A program made the position numbers and the translations under genes. This document shows, one piece after another, positions 1 through 7,578 of a stretch of DNA of 32,664 nt; position 1 is the first letter of the stretch; every line of letters starts with the position of its first letter. The stretch is from Xanthomonas cissicola. GTDB taxonomy: Bacteria; Pseudomonadota; Gammaproteobacteria; Xanthomonadales; Xanthomonadaceae. Below the pieces are notes generated by a model. The model had not been told where the DNA came from, did not search any database, and worked only from the letters and a program-made list of their open reading frames with translations. The stretch is taken from contig NZ_VZPL01000052.1 in NCBI RefSeq assembly GCF_008801575.1, forward strand, positions 1 to 32,664, given 5' to 3'.

Positions 1-214
1 AACGGTTCATGCGTGTGTAGACCGTATGCCAGTTGCCAAAGCGCTTGGGTAGGCCGCGCCATTTGCAGCCATGCTCGGCAACGTAAAGGATGGCGTTGAC
101 CACTTGCAGGTTGGTCATGCTGACATTGCCGCGCTGCGCCGGCAGGCAGTGTTCGATCAGAGAAAATTGTGCTGGCGTGATCTCCATGCCCAATAGTTTA
201 ATCGCTCGGGCCAT
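1..214 (-). CDS. IS5-family transposase, N-terminal 71 residues (partial)
   Basis: This is the start of a transposase running off the left edge. The protein begins MARAIKLLGMEITPAQFSL and contains the block CKWRGLPKRFGNWHTVYTR. That block is the DUF4096-type N-terminal domain (W-R-x-LP-xxFG-xWxTVY-xR) of IS5-group DDE transposases. The start at 214 is the first ATG inside the element end. The DDE catalytic residues lie beyond the window, so activity cannot be judged. The family call is by recognition of this block. Confidence 0.85.
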   Translation of the reverse strand, partial: MARAIKLLGMEITPAQFSLIEHCLPAQRGNVSMTNLQVVNAILYVAEHGCKWRGLPKRFGNWHTVYTRMNR

Positions 215-229
215 TAGTGTTAACAGGCC
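1..229 (-). mobile_element. IS5-type insertion sequence, 5' (transposase-start) end only
   Basis: This is the transposase-proximal end of an insertion sequence that continues off the left edge. The transposase starts 15 bp from the element end and reads leftwards. The terminus, read from the outside in, begins GGCCTGTTAACACTAATGG. It abuts CTAG (230-233), which fits the YTAR target preference known for several IS5 subgroups, so CTAG is probably one copy of the 4-bp target duplication. The sequence to the right is in-frame potI coding sequence, so the insertion point is clear. The other end, its inverted repeat and the second target copy are not visible, so the exact IS name is not assigned. 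Confidence 0.85.
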
Positions 230-916
230 CTAGTGCGCGACCGGCAATTGCTCGACGCAGCCTGGGTCAGCCTGGAGGTGGCGTTCTGGACGGCCTGCGC
301 ATCGACGGTGCTGGGCACGATGGCCGCCATGGCGATGGTGCGCATGCGGCGTTTTCCCGGCAAAACCCTGTTCGGCGCACTGATCACCGCGCCGTTGGTG
401 ATGCCCGAAGTCATCATCGGTCTGTCGATCCTGCTGTTGTTGGTGTCGATGGGTGGCGTGCTCGGCATCGCGCCGCGCGGCGCGGTAGCGATCTGGGTAG
501 CGCATGTCACCTTCACCGTATCGTTCGTGACCGTGGTGATTTCTTCGCGGCTGCAGGAACTGGACCGCTCGCTTGAAGAAGCCGCGATGGATCTCGGTGC
601 CACGCCGCTGAAAGTGTTTTTCCAGATCACCTTGCCAATCATCGCGCCGGCCCTGGCATCGGGCTGGCTGCTGGCATTTACGCTGTCGCTGGACGATGTG
701 GTGATCGCCAGTTTCCTGGCCGGGCCCAGTTCCACCACCTTGCCGATCAAGGTATTTTCGTCGGTGCGTCTGGGCATCAGTCCGAAGATCAATGCGCTGG
801 CCACGCTTATGGTGCTGGCGGTGTCGGTAGCCGCGCTGATCGGCTGGTGGCTGCTGGCGCGCAGCGAAAAACGTCGCCTGCGCGATGCGCAGTTGGCACT
901 GCAACGCGAAGGTTGA
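230..916 (+). pseudogene. potI: potI, putrescine ABC transporter permease, 5' end removed by the IS
   Basis: The 228 codons present match the C-terminal four fifths of PotI, the second inner-membrane permease of the PotFGHI putrescine importer. Family landmarks are visible: ITAPLVMPEVIIGLS, the ATPase-coupling EAA loop (EEAAMDLGATPLKVFFQITLP) and LLAFTLSLDDVVIASF. By alignment from memory with the ~281-residue E. coli protein, about 56 residues are missing, including the first transmembrane helix. The reading frame enters directly from the IS junction at CTAG (Leu-Val-Arg-Asp). GTG at 233 could in principle start translation, but the product would lack its first helix. The 5' part may survive on the far side of the IS. 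The neighbouring permease gene (potH) would be expected there too. Confidence 0.85.
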
Positions 917-1122
917 TCGCGACAGGAAGGCGCGAGGCGTAGATGCGTGCAGCGGCGGGTGACCGTTGGACAGGGCAGCTTCCGAAACCAGTGCGACTGC
1001 ATGCACCAGGTGGCGCCGGCGGCCGGTGCTTGCGAACACAGTGTTGCAGCAGTTTCAGGCGATTGTGACGCGCCCCGAACTTGCCGGCGTCTAGCATGAC
1101 CGCCTCGCAACAGGAGACCGTC

Positions 1123-2487
1123 ATGTCCTACGACACCGTCAACCCCGCCAACGGCCAGGTCGAGCATACCCAGCAGACCCTGGACGCCGCTGCCATCGAA
1201 GCGCGTCTGGCTGCTTCCGCCAAGGCATTTCCGGCCTGGGCCGCGTTGCCGCTGGCCGAGCGTGGCGCCTTGCTGCGCCGCATTGGCGAGGAGCTGACCA
1301 GGCGCCGCGAGGACCTGCAACGCATCATGACCGCCGAGATGGGCAAGCTGCGCCGCGAGGCGTTGGCCGAGATCGACAAGTGCGCGCAGGCCTGCGCCTA
1401 TTACGCCGAACACGCTGCCGACTATCTGGCGCCGCGCGACATTCCTACCGAAGCGCAATCCAGCTATGTGCGCTACGAACCGCTGGGCTGCGTGTTCGCG
1501 GTCATGCCGTGGAATTTTCCGTTGTGGCAGGCGTTCCGGTTTCTGGCGCCAAGCCTGATGGCCGGCAACGTGTCGCTGCTCAAGCACGCCAGCAATGTGC
1601 CGCGCTGCGCTGACGCCATGAAAGAGGTGTTGGACGCCGCCGGCATTCCGCCGGGCGTGTTCGATGTGCTGCATATCGATAACGATCAGGCTGCCGATGT
1701 ACTGCGCGATGACCGCATTGCTGCAGTAACGCTGACCGGCAGCGAACGCGCCGGTCGCTCGCTGGCCGCCAATGCAGGCGACCAGCTCAAGAAGTGCGTG
1801 ATGGAGCTCGGCGGCAGCGATGCGTTCGTGGTGCTCGAAGACGCCGATCTGGCGCACACCGTGCCATCGGCCGTGCAGTCGCGCTTCGACAATAGCGGGC
1901 AGACCTGCATCGCCGCCAAGCGTTTCATCGTGGTGGATGCGATCGCCGACCGGTTCATCGAGCGCTTCGTCGCGGCGGCAGCCCAGCGCGTCGTGGGCGA
2001 CCCGCAGCAGGACAGCACCACGCTGGCGCCGATGGCGCGTGCCGACCTGCGCGACGAATTGCACAAGCAGGTGCAGGCCAGCGTGGCGAAGGGCGCCAAG
2101 GTCTTGTTGGGCGGCGAACCGGTCGCCGGCTCGCATGCCGGCTATCCGGCGACCATTCTCGACACTGTCGCTCCCGGCATGCCGGCATACGACGAAGAAT
2201 TCTTCGGCCCGGTCGCCTCGATCATCCGGGTTGCCGACGAAGCCGAAGCGGTGCGCGTGGCCAATGACACCACCTTCGGTCTCGGCGGTAGCGTATGGAC
2301 GGCCGACGCCAAGCGCGGCGAGCGCGTGGCGCAGCAGCTGCAGTGCGGCGCGGCGTTCGTCAACTCAGTGGTCAAGAGCGATGTGCGCTTGCCGTTCGGC
2401 GGCATCAAACGCTCCGGCTTCGGCCGCGAGCTGGCCGAGCACGGCATCCATGAGTTCATGAACGTCAAGACGATCTATGTCGCTTGA
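1123..2487 (+). CDS. sad: NAD(P)-dependent succinate-semialdehyde-type aldehyde dehydrogenase
   Basis: A complete 454-residue aldehyde dehydrogenase, closest by eye to the Sad/YneI group that oxidises succinate semialdehyde to succinate. Visible features are PWNFPLWQ (around 129-136), the Rossmann-loop motif LTGSERAG (around 204-211), ELGGSDAF with the general base Glu228, and FDNSGQTC with the nucleophile Cys262. The C-terminus has LPFGGIKRSGFGREL. The start at 1123 is chosen because AGGAG lies 6 bases upstream and homologues start here; an earlier in-frame TTG at 1081 has no such site. Succinate semialdehyde is the end product of putrescine/GABA breakdown, so its place after the putrescine permease potI makes pathway sense (inference). 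The substrate is not proven by sequence. Confidence 0.88.
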   Translation: MSYDTVNPANGQVEHTQQTLDAAAIEARLAASAKAFPAWAALPLAERGALLRRIGEELTRRREDLQRIMTAEMGKLRREALAEIDKCAQACAYYAEHAADYLAPRDIPTEAQSSYVRYEPLGCVFAVMPWNFPLWQAFRFLAPSLMAGNVSLLKHASNVPRCADAMKEVLDAAGIPPGVFDVLHIDNDQAADVLRDDRIAAVTLTGSERAGRSLAANAGDQLKKCVMELGGSDAFVVLEDADLAHTVPSAVQSRFDNSGQTCIAAKRFIVVDAIADRFIERFVAAAAQRVVGDPQQDSTTLAPMARADLRDELHKQVQASVAKGAKVLLGGEPVAGSHAGYPATILDTVAPGMPAYDEEFFGPVASIIRVADEAEAVRVANDTTFGLGGSVWTADAKRGERVAQQLQCGAAFVNSVVKSDVRLPFGGIKRSGFGRELAEHGIHEFMNVKTIYVA

Positions 2488-2502
2488 GAGTTGGGAATAG
2501 TG

Positions 2503-2630
2503 AATCGGGAATCGGGAATCGGTAGAGCGGCTCGCTAGGGCGTTGGCGTGAATGCACAACCGCACTTTCTCCATTCCGCCTACATTTGGGAGATCAAGGA
2601 AACCGCTCTTACGATTCCCGATTCCCGATT
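2503..2630. repeat. Inverted repeat with AATCGGG heptamers between sad and corA
   Basis: Two 28-bp arms (2503-2530 and 2603-2630) are inverted copies with 26 of 28 positions matching. Each arm has tandem AATCGGG units ending in an AGAGCGG motif that points inward. About 72 bp of unrelated sequence lies between them. The flanking genes converge here (sad on plus, corA on minus). The arrangement resembles the short intergenic repeats scattered in Xanthomonas genomes. It may act as a bidirectional 3' hairpin or be a non-autonomous mobile repeat. Neither role is shown by the sequence alone. Confidence 0.85.
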
Positions 2631-2656
2631 CCCCAATCCCGGGCCGCAACGCGGCC

Positions 2657-3658
2657 CTACAGCCACTTGGCGCGCTTGAACAGGCGATACAGCACCAGGC
2701 ACGAGCCCACGACGCCGGCGACCAGCAATGGGTAGGCGTAGCGGGCATCGAGTTCGGGCATGTGGGCGAAGTTCATGCCGTACCAGCTGGTGATCAAGGT
2801 AGGGGCGGCCAGCAGGGCGGCCCAGGCGCCGAGGCGCTTGACGGTTTCGCCCTGGGCCAGCGTCACCATCGACAGGTTGACGCTGAGCGCCGTGCCCAGC
2901 ATTTCGCGCAGGGTGTCGATGGCATCGCTGGTGCGCACCGCGTGATCGAGCACGTCGCGCAGATAGATGCCGACTTCTTCGTGGATCAATGAGCCGGGGT
3001 TGCGCTTGAGATGCGAGAGCACGTCCTGCAGTGGCGCCACCACCAACCGCATCTTGTTGAGTTCGCGCTTGAGCTCATACAGGCGCACCACCGTCTCGCG
3101 CTTGTAGTCGTCGGCGAAGATGTCTTTTTCCAGGCGTTCCAGCGTGTCGCGGAACTCGTCCATGATCGGCAGGTAATTGTCGACCACGAAATCGAGCACG
3201 CCATACAGGCAGAACGACGCGCCCATGTGCAGCATCGCCGGCTCGCGCTCGACCCGATGCCGCACCGGCGCGTACGACAGCGACGCGCCATGCCGCACCG
3301 TCAACAGGAAGCGCCTTCCCAGGAAGGCATGCGTTTCGCCATAGCGGATGCGTTCGTTGACCAGCTGCGCCGTGTTGACCACCACGAACAGCGAGTTGCC
3401 GTAACTCTCGGCCTTGGGGCGTTGATGCGCCTTGAGCGCGTCTTCGATCGCCAGATCGTGCAGGCCGAATTCGTCCTGCAACTTGCGCAGCACCGATTCC
3501 TGCGGCTCGTACAGCCCCACCCAGACGAAGCCATCCGACTGCTGCAGCACGTCGCTGATGTGCTCCAGGCTGATGTCGTGGCGCTTGCCTTCGCCGTCGT
3601 AGTAAGCGCACGTGATGACGCAGGACGGATTATCGGGATGATGGCCTTGGCTGTTCAT
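2657..3658 (-). CDS. corA: CorA-family magnesium/divalent cation channel
   Basis: A 333-residue protein with the CorA layout. It has a large cytoplasmic N-terminal domain with long helices, then two C-terminal transmembrane helices separated by the signature YGMNF (residues 293-297), which forms the pore mouth and selectivity site. The C-terminus is basic (RLFKRAKWL), as in the family. It would move Mg2+ (also Co2+/Ni2+) passively across the inner membrane as a homopentamer. ATG 3658 is preferred over a TTG at 3673 because AAGGA sits 7 bases before it. It lies 15 bp after the DUF4105 gene and is probably the last gene of the corC-DUF4105-corA unit. The usual family motif MPEL is also present in the periplasmic loop. 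Confidence 0.93.
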   Translation of the reverse strand: MNSQGHHPDNPSCVITCAYYDGEGKRHDISLEHISDVLQQSDGFVWVGLYEPQESVLRKLQDEFGLHDLAIEDALKAHQRPKAESYGNSLFVVVNTAQLVNERIRYGETHAFLGRRFLLTVRHGASLSYAPVRHRVEREPAMLHMGASFCLYGVLDFVVDNYLPIMDEFRDTLERLEKDIFADDYKRETVVRLYELKRELNKMRLVVAPLQDVLSHLKRNPGSLIHEEVGIYLRDVLDHAVRTSDAIDTLREMLGTALSVNLSMVTLAQGETVKRLGAWAALLAAPTLITSWYGMNFAHMPELDARYAYPLLVAGVVGSCLVLYRLFKRAKWL

Positions 3659-3673
3659 GAGCGCATCCTTCAA

Positions 3674-4957
3674 TCAGCGCGTACGGACGGGCAGGTCACG
3701 CGGTCGCAGGGCAATGGCAAGTGCGGTGTGGATCGGCAGCAGCAGCATCACCCATTGCAGGTTGTCCTGCGCCTGGAAGGACAGCCAGTGGATCACCAGG
3801 GCCGCCAGCGCGCACGCCGCCACAACCCAGGAAAGCACGTTGAACCAGCGGCCCGGCCGATGGCCCAGCTGCAGCCGTATGCCGCCGAACCACAGCAGCA
3901 TGCATAGCGGGTTGACCAGCAGCAGGTTGCGGTTGCCCCACGCCGACGCGTGGGCAGTGAATCCCCACAGATACACCAGCAGGCCGCCGCCGATGGCGCA
4001 TAACAGCCAGAACGGCAACGCCAGTCCAGCCAACAAGCGCTGCCTGCGGCCCAGGGCCAGTACGCCGGCTGCAACGATGAGGCCGGTCAACAGCCACGGC
4101 CACCAGTGTCGCTGTTGTTCGGCGGGCTCCGGCGCGATGCGATGCGGTAGCAGCACCTGCGTGGATTGCACCAACGGGCGACCGGCACTGTTGTGCACCT
4201 GGGTCAGGCTGTCTGCCAGCCGCATCGGCACGAAGGCCTCTTCCCAACGCGACAGCGGACGATCTGCGTACGGCCCCAGGCCCAGGTCGAAGCCCAGCCA
4301 CATCCAGGGGGCAGGGGAGGCCAGGCGCACCGCTTCGCTGCGGAAGGTATTGCCACGCGAACGACCGGCCAGCTGCGATTTCAGCGCGCCGCCCATCGCA
4401 CGGTCCAGCGTGTCGCGCACCATGGTGGCGCAGTTGGCCATGAAGTAGTCGTAGTGGTAGCGCGCGTTTTCCGGTTGGCTACGTACCGCCAGACCCTCGG
4501 CCAGCGCGCGCGCCTGGTCTGGCGGCAGATCCAGCCACTGGACGCTGACACCGCGCCCGGCATCGCGATATTGCGACAGGTCTTCTTCCAGCGGCAGCTC
4601 GACCAGGTAGTACATCATGTCGCCGCGCGCAAAACGCGGTACGAAGTCCGGCTCGCTCGGGTCGAAGAAGCCGAAGTTGTACGAGGTGGCCTGCTGCGTG
4701 CGCGGGTCGACCACCACGATGGCATCGTGGCCGAAACGTTCGAAAAACACTTCGCCCGGCTGCATGGTGACTATGCCGACGCGTGGCGCCGGTGCAACGG
4801 TCAGCGCAGCTTCCTGCGAAGCATTGCCTTGGACAGCCTGGGCCGCTGCGAGCGGGGCGACTAGCAGCGTGAACAGGAGCAGTGCCCAGCAGGCAATCCA
4901 CTGCCAGGCGCCACCGCGCTGCGGCGCCGTGCAGGCACTGCGGCTCAGCTGGTTCAA
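3674..4957 (-). CDS. DUF4105 membrane protein (Lnb N-terminal-like periplasmic domain)
   Basis: A 427-residue protein with an N-terminal signal or anchor (around 18-40), a periplasmic domain of about 250 residues, and four or five C-terminal transmembrane segments. The motif NCATMVRDTL is the conserved Cys-containing block of the DUF4105 family. Together with the early GHDAIVVVDPR (His) block it suggests a papain-like thiol fold. The related Lnb enzyme transfers an acyl chain within lipoproteins, so a lipoprotein- or lipid-linked role is possible but unproven. The gene stands where lnt (apolipoprotein N-acyltransferase) sits in many gammaproteobacteria. The start is TTG 4957, overlapping the corC stop in TTGA with AGGA 6 bases upstream, which implies translational coupling. 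Confidence 0.8.
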   Translation of the reverse strand: MNQLSRSACTAPQRGGAWQWIACWALLLFTLLVAPLAAAQAVQGNASQEAALTVAPAPRVGIVTMQPGEVFFERFGHDAIVVVDPRTQQATSYNFGFFDPSEPDFVPRFARGDMMYYLVELPLEEDLSQYRDAGRGVSVQWLDLPPDQARALAEGLAVRSQPENARYHYDYFMANCATMVRDTLDRAMGGALKSQLAGRSRGNTFRSEAVRLASPAPWMWLGFDLGLGPYADRPLSRWEEAFVPMRLADSLTQVHNSAGRPLVQSTQVLLPHRIAPEPAEQQRHWWPWLLTGLIVAAGVLALGRRQRLLAGLALPFWLLCAIGGGLLVYLWGFTAHASAWGNRNLLLVNPLCMLLWFGGIRLQLGHRPGRWFNVLSWVVAACALAALVIHWLSFQAQDNLQWVMLLLPIHTALAIALRPRDLPVRTR

Positions 4958-5832
4958 GCGTCGTCCTGCGGATCGGGCGGCAGAATGGTGACGTGGAAGG
5001 CGTGCACGCGTCGCGCATCGGCCTTGGCCACGCGGAATGCGAAGCGCCCCAGCGTCAGCTCTTCGCCGGTTTCGGGCAGGTGCCCGATCGCATCGGTGAC
5101 CAGCCCACCGACGGTGTCGTACTCGTCGTCGGGGAACTCGGCGCCAAAGCGCTCGTTGAAGTCTTCGATCGGCGTCAGCGCATCGACCACATAGCGTCCA
5201 TCGGCCTGGATCGCGATGAGCGAATTCTCTTCTTCGGCATCGTCGTGCTCGTCGTCGATCTCGCCGACGATCTGTTCCAGCACGTCCTCGATGGTGACCA
5301 GCCCGGCAACACCGCCGTATTCGTCCACCACGATCGCCATGTGGTTGCGCGAGAGGCGAAATTCCTTGAGCAGAACGTTGAGCTTCTTGGACTCGGGGAT
5401 CAGCACCGCCGGGCGCAGCAGTTCGCGCACGTTGCCAGGGCCGTTGTCGGCCACCACGCCGCGCAACAGGTCCTTGGCCAGCAGGATGCCGAGCACTTCG
5501 TCCTTGTTCTCGCCGTGGACCGGGAAGCGCGAATGGCCGGATTCGACCACCTGCTTCATCAGGTCGATGAAGCGCGCTTCCACCGGCAGCGAGACCATCT
5601 GCGAGCGCGAGATCATCACATCGCCCACGGTCAGCTCGGACACGGAGATCGCGCCTTCCATCATGCGCAAGGTGTCTGCGGCGATGAGACCGTCCTGTTC
5701 GGCGGTCCGCAGCAAGGCGACGAGTTCGTCGCGGGTATGGGGTTCGCCGGAGAAGGCAGCGCTGAGGCGCTCGAGCCAGCTACGGCGTTTTTCCGGTGTT
5801 TCTAGGGATTGGCTACTGTCGTCTTCGGACAT
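4954..5832 (-). CDS. corC: CorC/YbeX-type CBS-domain protein
   Basis: A 292-residue soluble protein with the CorC (YbeX) layout. There is a short acidic N-terminus, two CBS repeats (around 65-190) with the phrases DVMISRSQMVSL and HMAIVVDEYGGVAGLVTIED, and a C-terminal CorC/HlyC domain containing DEYDTVGGLV. In E. coli this protein is linked to Co2+/Mg2+ efflux with CorA and, more recently, to ribosome-related phenotypes alongside YbeY. The start at 5832 (MSEDD) matches the length of homologues. A GTG 18 bases upstream is possible. No strong Shine-Dalgarno is visible for either, so the exact start is less certain than the identity. It is followed by the overlapping DUF4105 gene. Confidence 0.92.
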   Translation of the reverse strand: MSEDDSSQSLETPEKRRSWLERLSAAFSGEPHTRDELVALLRTAEQDGLIAADTLRMMEGAISVSELTVGDVMISRSQMVSLPVEARFIDLMKQVVESGHSRFPVHGENKDEVLGILLAKDLLRGVVADNGPGNVRELLRPAVLIPESKKLNVLLKEFRLSRNHMAIVVDEYGGVAGLVTIEDVLEQIVGEIDDEHDDAEEENSLIAIQADGRYVVDALTPIEDFNERFGAEFPDDEYDTVGGLVTDAIGHLPETGEELTLGRFAFRVAKADARRVHAFHVTILPPDPQDDA

Positions 5833-5893
5833 CGTGACGGGGAAGGGCACCCGGCAAACCAGGCGTTAGCCATCAGTCTAGCAGGAAGCCGGC

Positions 5894-5914
5894 ACGGCGC
5901 TGTGGATGCGCCGT
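5894..5914. other. Perfect 7-bp hairpin between the exported protein gene and corC
   Basis: ACGGCGC and GCGCCGT pair perfectly around a 7-base loop, 14 bp downstream of the stop of the exported-protein gene on the minus strand. No T-run follows in either direction, so it is not a standard intrinsic terminator. It could be a processing or attenuation site inside the operon. Confidence 0.4.
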
Positions 5915-5927
5915 CGCCTGGCCCGGC

Positions 5928-6446
5928 TCAGGGCAGATCCAGGCTGTAGCCGCAGCCGACCACGGTCTTGCCCGGATGCGATTTGACGTTGGTCACGCTC
6001 AGTACGACCGATTCGATCATCGCCTCGCCGGTCTTGGGGTTGGTGGTGTCTTCGCTGACCAGCTCGCGCCCGTACATGACCTTCTCGGCGTTGTCCACGC
6101 CCAGTTCCAGATCCAACTGCTTGGCGAGCGGGCGCGGGTCGGGCAGGTCCAGGATCGCCATGATGCTGGCGCCGGAAAACGCGATGTGATCGGTACTGTG
6201 GCCGAACACGCGAATGGGCGTATTGAGCGTGTACTCGGTCATGAACAGGTTGGATTGATCCAGTGGCGTCCAGCCCAGCGCCACCGCCTTGAGCGGGTCG
6301 GCCAGTACCGGGGCCAACGCGCTGAAATCGCCGATACGCTGGCGGCATTCGATCAAGGCGGCAAGGTCCGGGCGCACCGGCGCGGTCTGTGCCCAGGCGC
6401 CGGGCGCGCTCAACAGCAGCAGGGCGCCGGCAATGCAAAAACGCAT
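5928..6446 (-). CDS. Small exported protein of unknown function between ybeY and corC
   Basis: I do not recognise this 172-residue protein. It begins with a clear signal peptide ([19 protein letters not shown], cleavage after AWA). The mature part has two cysteines, Cys34 and Cys165, that could form a disulphide. No catalytic motif is evident. The ATG at 6446 shares one base with the ybeY stop (TGATG), so it is translationally coupled to ybeY. ybeY and corC are usually adjacent, which makes this inserted exported gene notable. Confidence 0.8.
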   Translation of the reverse strand: MRFCIAGALLLLSAPGAWAQTAPVRPDLAALIECRQRIGDFSALAPVLADPLKAVALGWTPLDQSNLFMTEYTLNTPIRVFGHSTDHIAFSGASIMAILDLPDPRPLAKQLDLELGVDNAEKVMYGRELVSEDTTNPKTGEAMIESVVLSVTNVKSHPGKTVVGCGYSLDLP

Positions 6447-6931
6447 CAGTGTTCTCCTGCGTAAGGGTCGTCGATGCCGAGGTCGGCCAGGATCTCGCGC
6501 TCCAGTTGCTCCATCGCCTCGGCCTCCTTGTCGTCTTCGTGATCCCAGCCAAGCAAGTGCAAGGTGCCATGCACGGTCAGGTGCGCGTAGTGCGCAGCCA
6601 GCGATTTGCCTTGCTCGGTGGCCTCGCGCGCCACCACCGGCGCGCAGATCACCAGATCGCCCAGCAGCGGCATCTTGATGCCCTTGGGCAGGCCTTCCGG
6701 CAGTTCGGCGGGGAAGCTCAGCACGTTGGTGGCGTAATCCTTGCCGCGGTAATGGTGATTGAGCGAGCAGCCTTCCTTCTCGTCGACCACGCGCACTGCC
6801 AGATCGGCCTCGCGGATGCGCCCCTTCAACGCTGCGGCCACCCACTTGCGAAAACTCACCGCCGACGGCAGGCCGGCGCGCGGCAGCGCATAGCTGACGG
6901 CAACGTCGAGGCGGACAGGGCCTTTGGTCAT
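6446..6931 (-). CDS. ybeY: YbeY endoribonuclease (rRNA maturation/ribosome quality control)
   Basis: A 161-residue protein with the UPF0054 signature [11 protein letters not shown] (121-131). Its three histidines His121, His125 and His131 bind the metal of this single-strand endoribonuclease. YbeY acts in 16S rRNA 3' maturation, 70S ribosome quality control and stress responses. Other family blocks are present: [17 protein letters not shown] and [10 protein letters not shown]. Length is normal. It lies 97 bp downstream of another exported-protein gene rather than directly after phoH. The ATG at 6931 is the natural start. Confidence 0.95.
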   Translation of the reverse strand: MTKGPVRLDVAVSYALPRAGLPSAVSFRKWVAAALKGRIREADLAVRVVDEKEGCSLNHHYRGKDYATNVLSFPAELPEGLPKGIKMPLLGDLVICAPVVAREATEQGKSLAAHYAHLTVHGTLHLLGWDHEDDKEAEAMEQLEREILADLGIDDPYAGEH

Positions 6932-7028
6932 GGAACACCGGCATTCAGATCAGACAGAGGTGACAGTATCGCGCGAGTGGCGTCCTGCTGCGACGCCTGC
7001 GTGTGCGTCCTGGCCGCCCGGTCCGGGA

Positions 7029-7577
7029 TCAGCGAACGCACTCGACCAGCACCATGACAAGCGCGCCGCCGTTGGCAACACGATAAAACGCACTGCCCAT
7101 CGGCCCGTTCTGGCAGTGCGGGTCGACCCGTCTGACCTCCAGGGCCGGCGCGAAACCCGGTGGCGATTGGGTCCAGATTGCGGCTTGGGCGTGCTCCAGC
7201 AAGCGACCAACCAGATAGCGCGTGTCGGCACTTTCCTTGTCATCGTGAGCCACTGCGCAGCCGAAGCGGTCGTGCGCTTTGCCGGTAGCGGCAAGGAGCG
7301 CCTGCGCTCGCGTTGCGGCTAGCAGCGCCTGTCGCCGCGCATCCTCGTCGGCCGCCGCCGCACCGGCTGCAGGTGTCGCCGACGCCAGGCGTTCCAGTTC
7401 GGCCCGGTCCAACAGGATGGTCGCTTGCGCACCGGCCAGCGAGACACAGGACGGGGCCAGCTGCTGCCGCAGCATGACGCGCGTGGTCGTGTCGGTCTGT
7501 TGGCGTGCCTGCGCATGCGCAGGTTGGTGGCAAGCCAGTACCAACCACACCCCAAGCAGGAGGGCGCGGCCTTGCAC
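7029..7577 (-). CDS. Small exported protein of unknown function between phoH and ybeY
   Basis: I do not recognise this 182-residue protein. A GTG start at 7577 lies one base after the phoH stop and gives a signal peptide (hydrophobic core LLLGVWLVLAC, likely cleavage after PAHA). The cysteine in this segment makes a lipoprotein conceivable, but the lipobox is poor. The mature part has an Ala-rich helical middle and a C-terminal region with RRVDPHCQNGPMGSAFYRV. No enzyme motif is seen. The open frame continues upstream into phoH, but only the GTG start makes a signal peptide. It is presumably co-transcribed with phoH. Confidence 0.7.
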   Translation of the reverse strand: MQGRALLLGVWLVLACHQPAHAQARQQTDTTTRVMLRQQLAPSCVSLAGAQATILLDRAELERLASATPAAGAAAADEDARRQALLAATRAQALLAATGKAHDRFGCAVAHDDKESADTRYLVGRLLEHAQAAIWTQSPPGFAPALEVRRVDPHCQNGPMGSAFYRVANGGALVMVLVECVR

Positions 7578-7578
7578 G

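Noticed and set aside
2503..2630. CRISPR array
   Set aside because: The heptamer units are contiguous without spacers and the arms are inverted, not direct, repeats.
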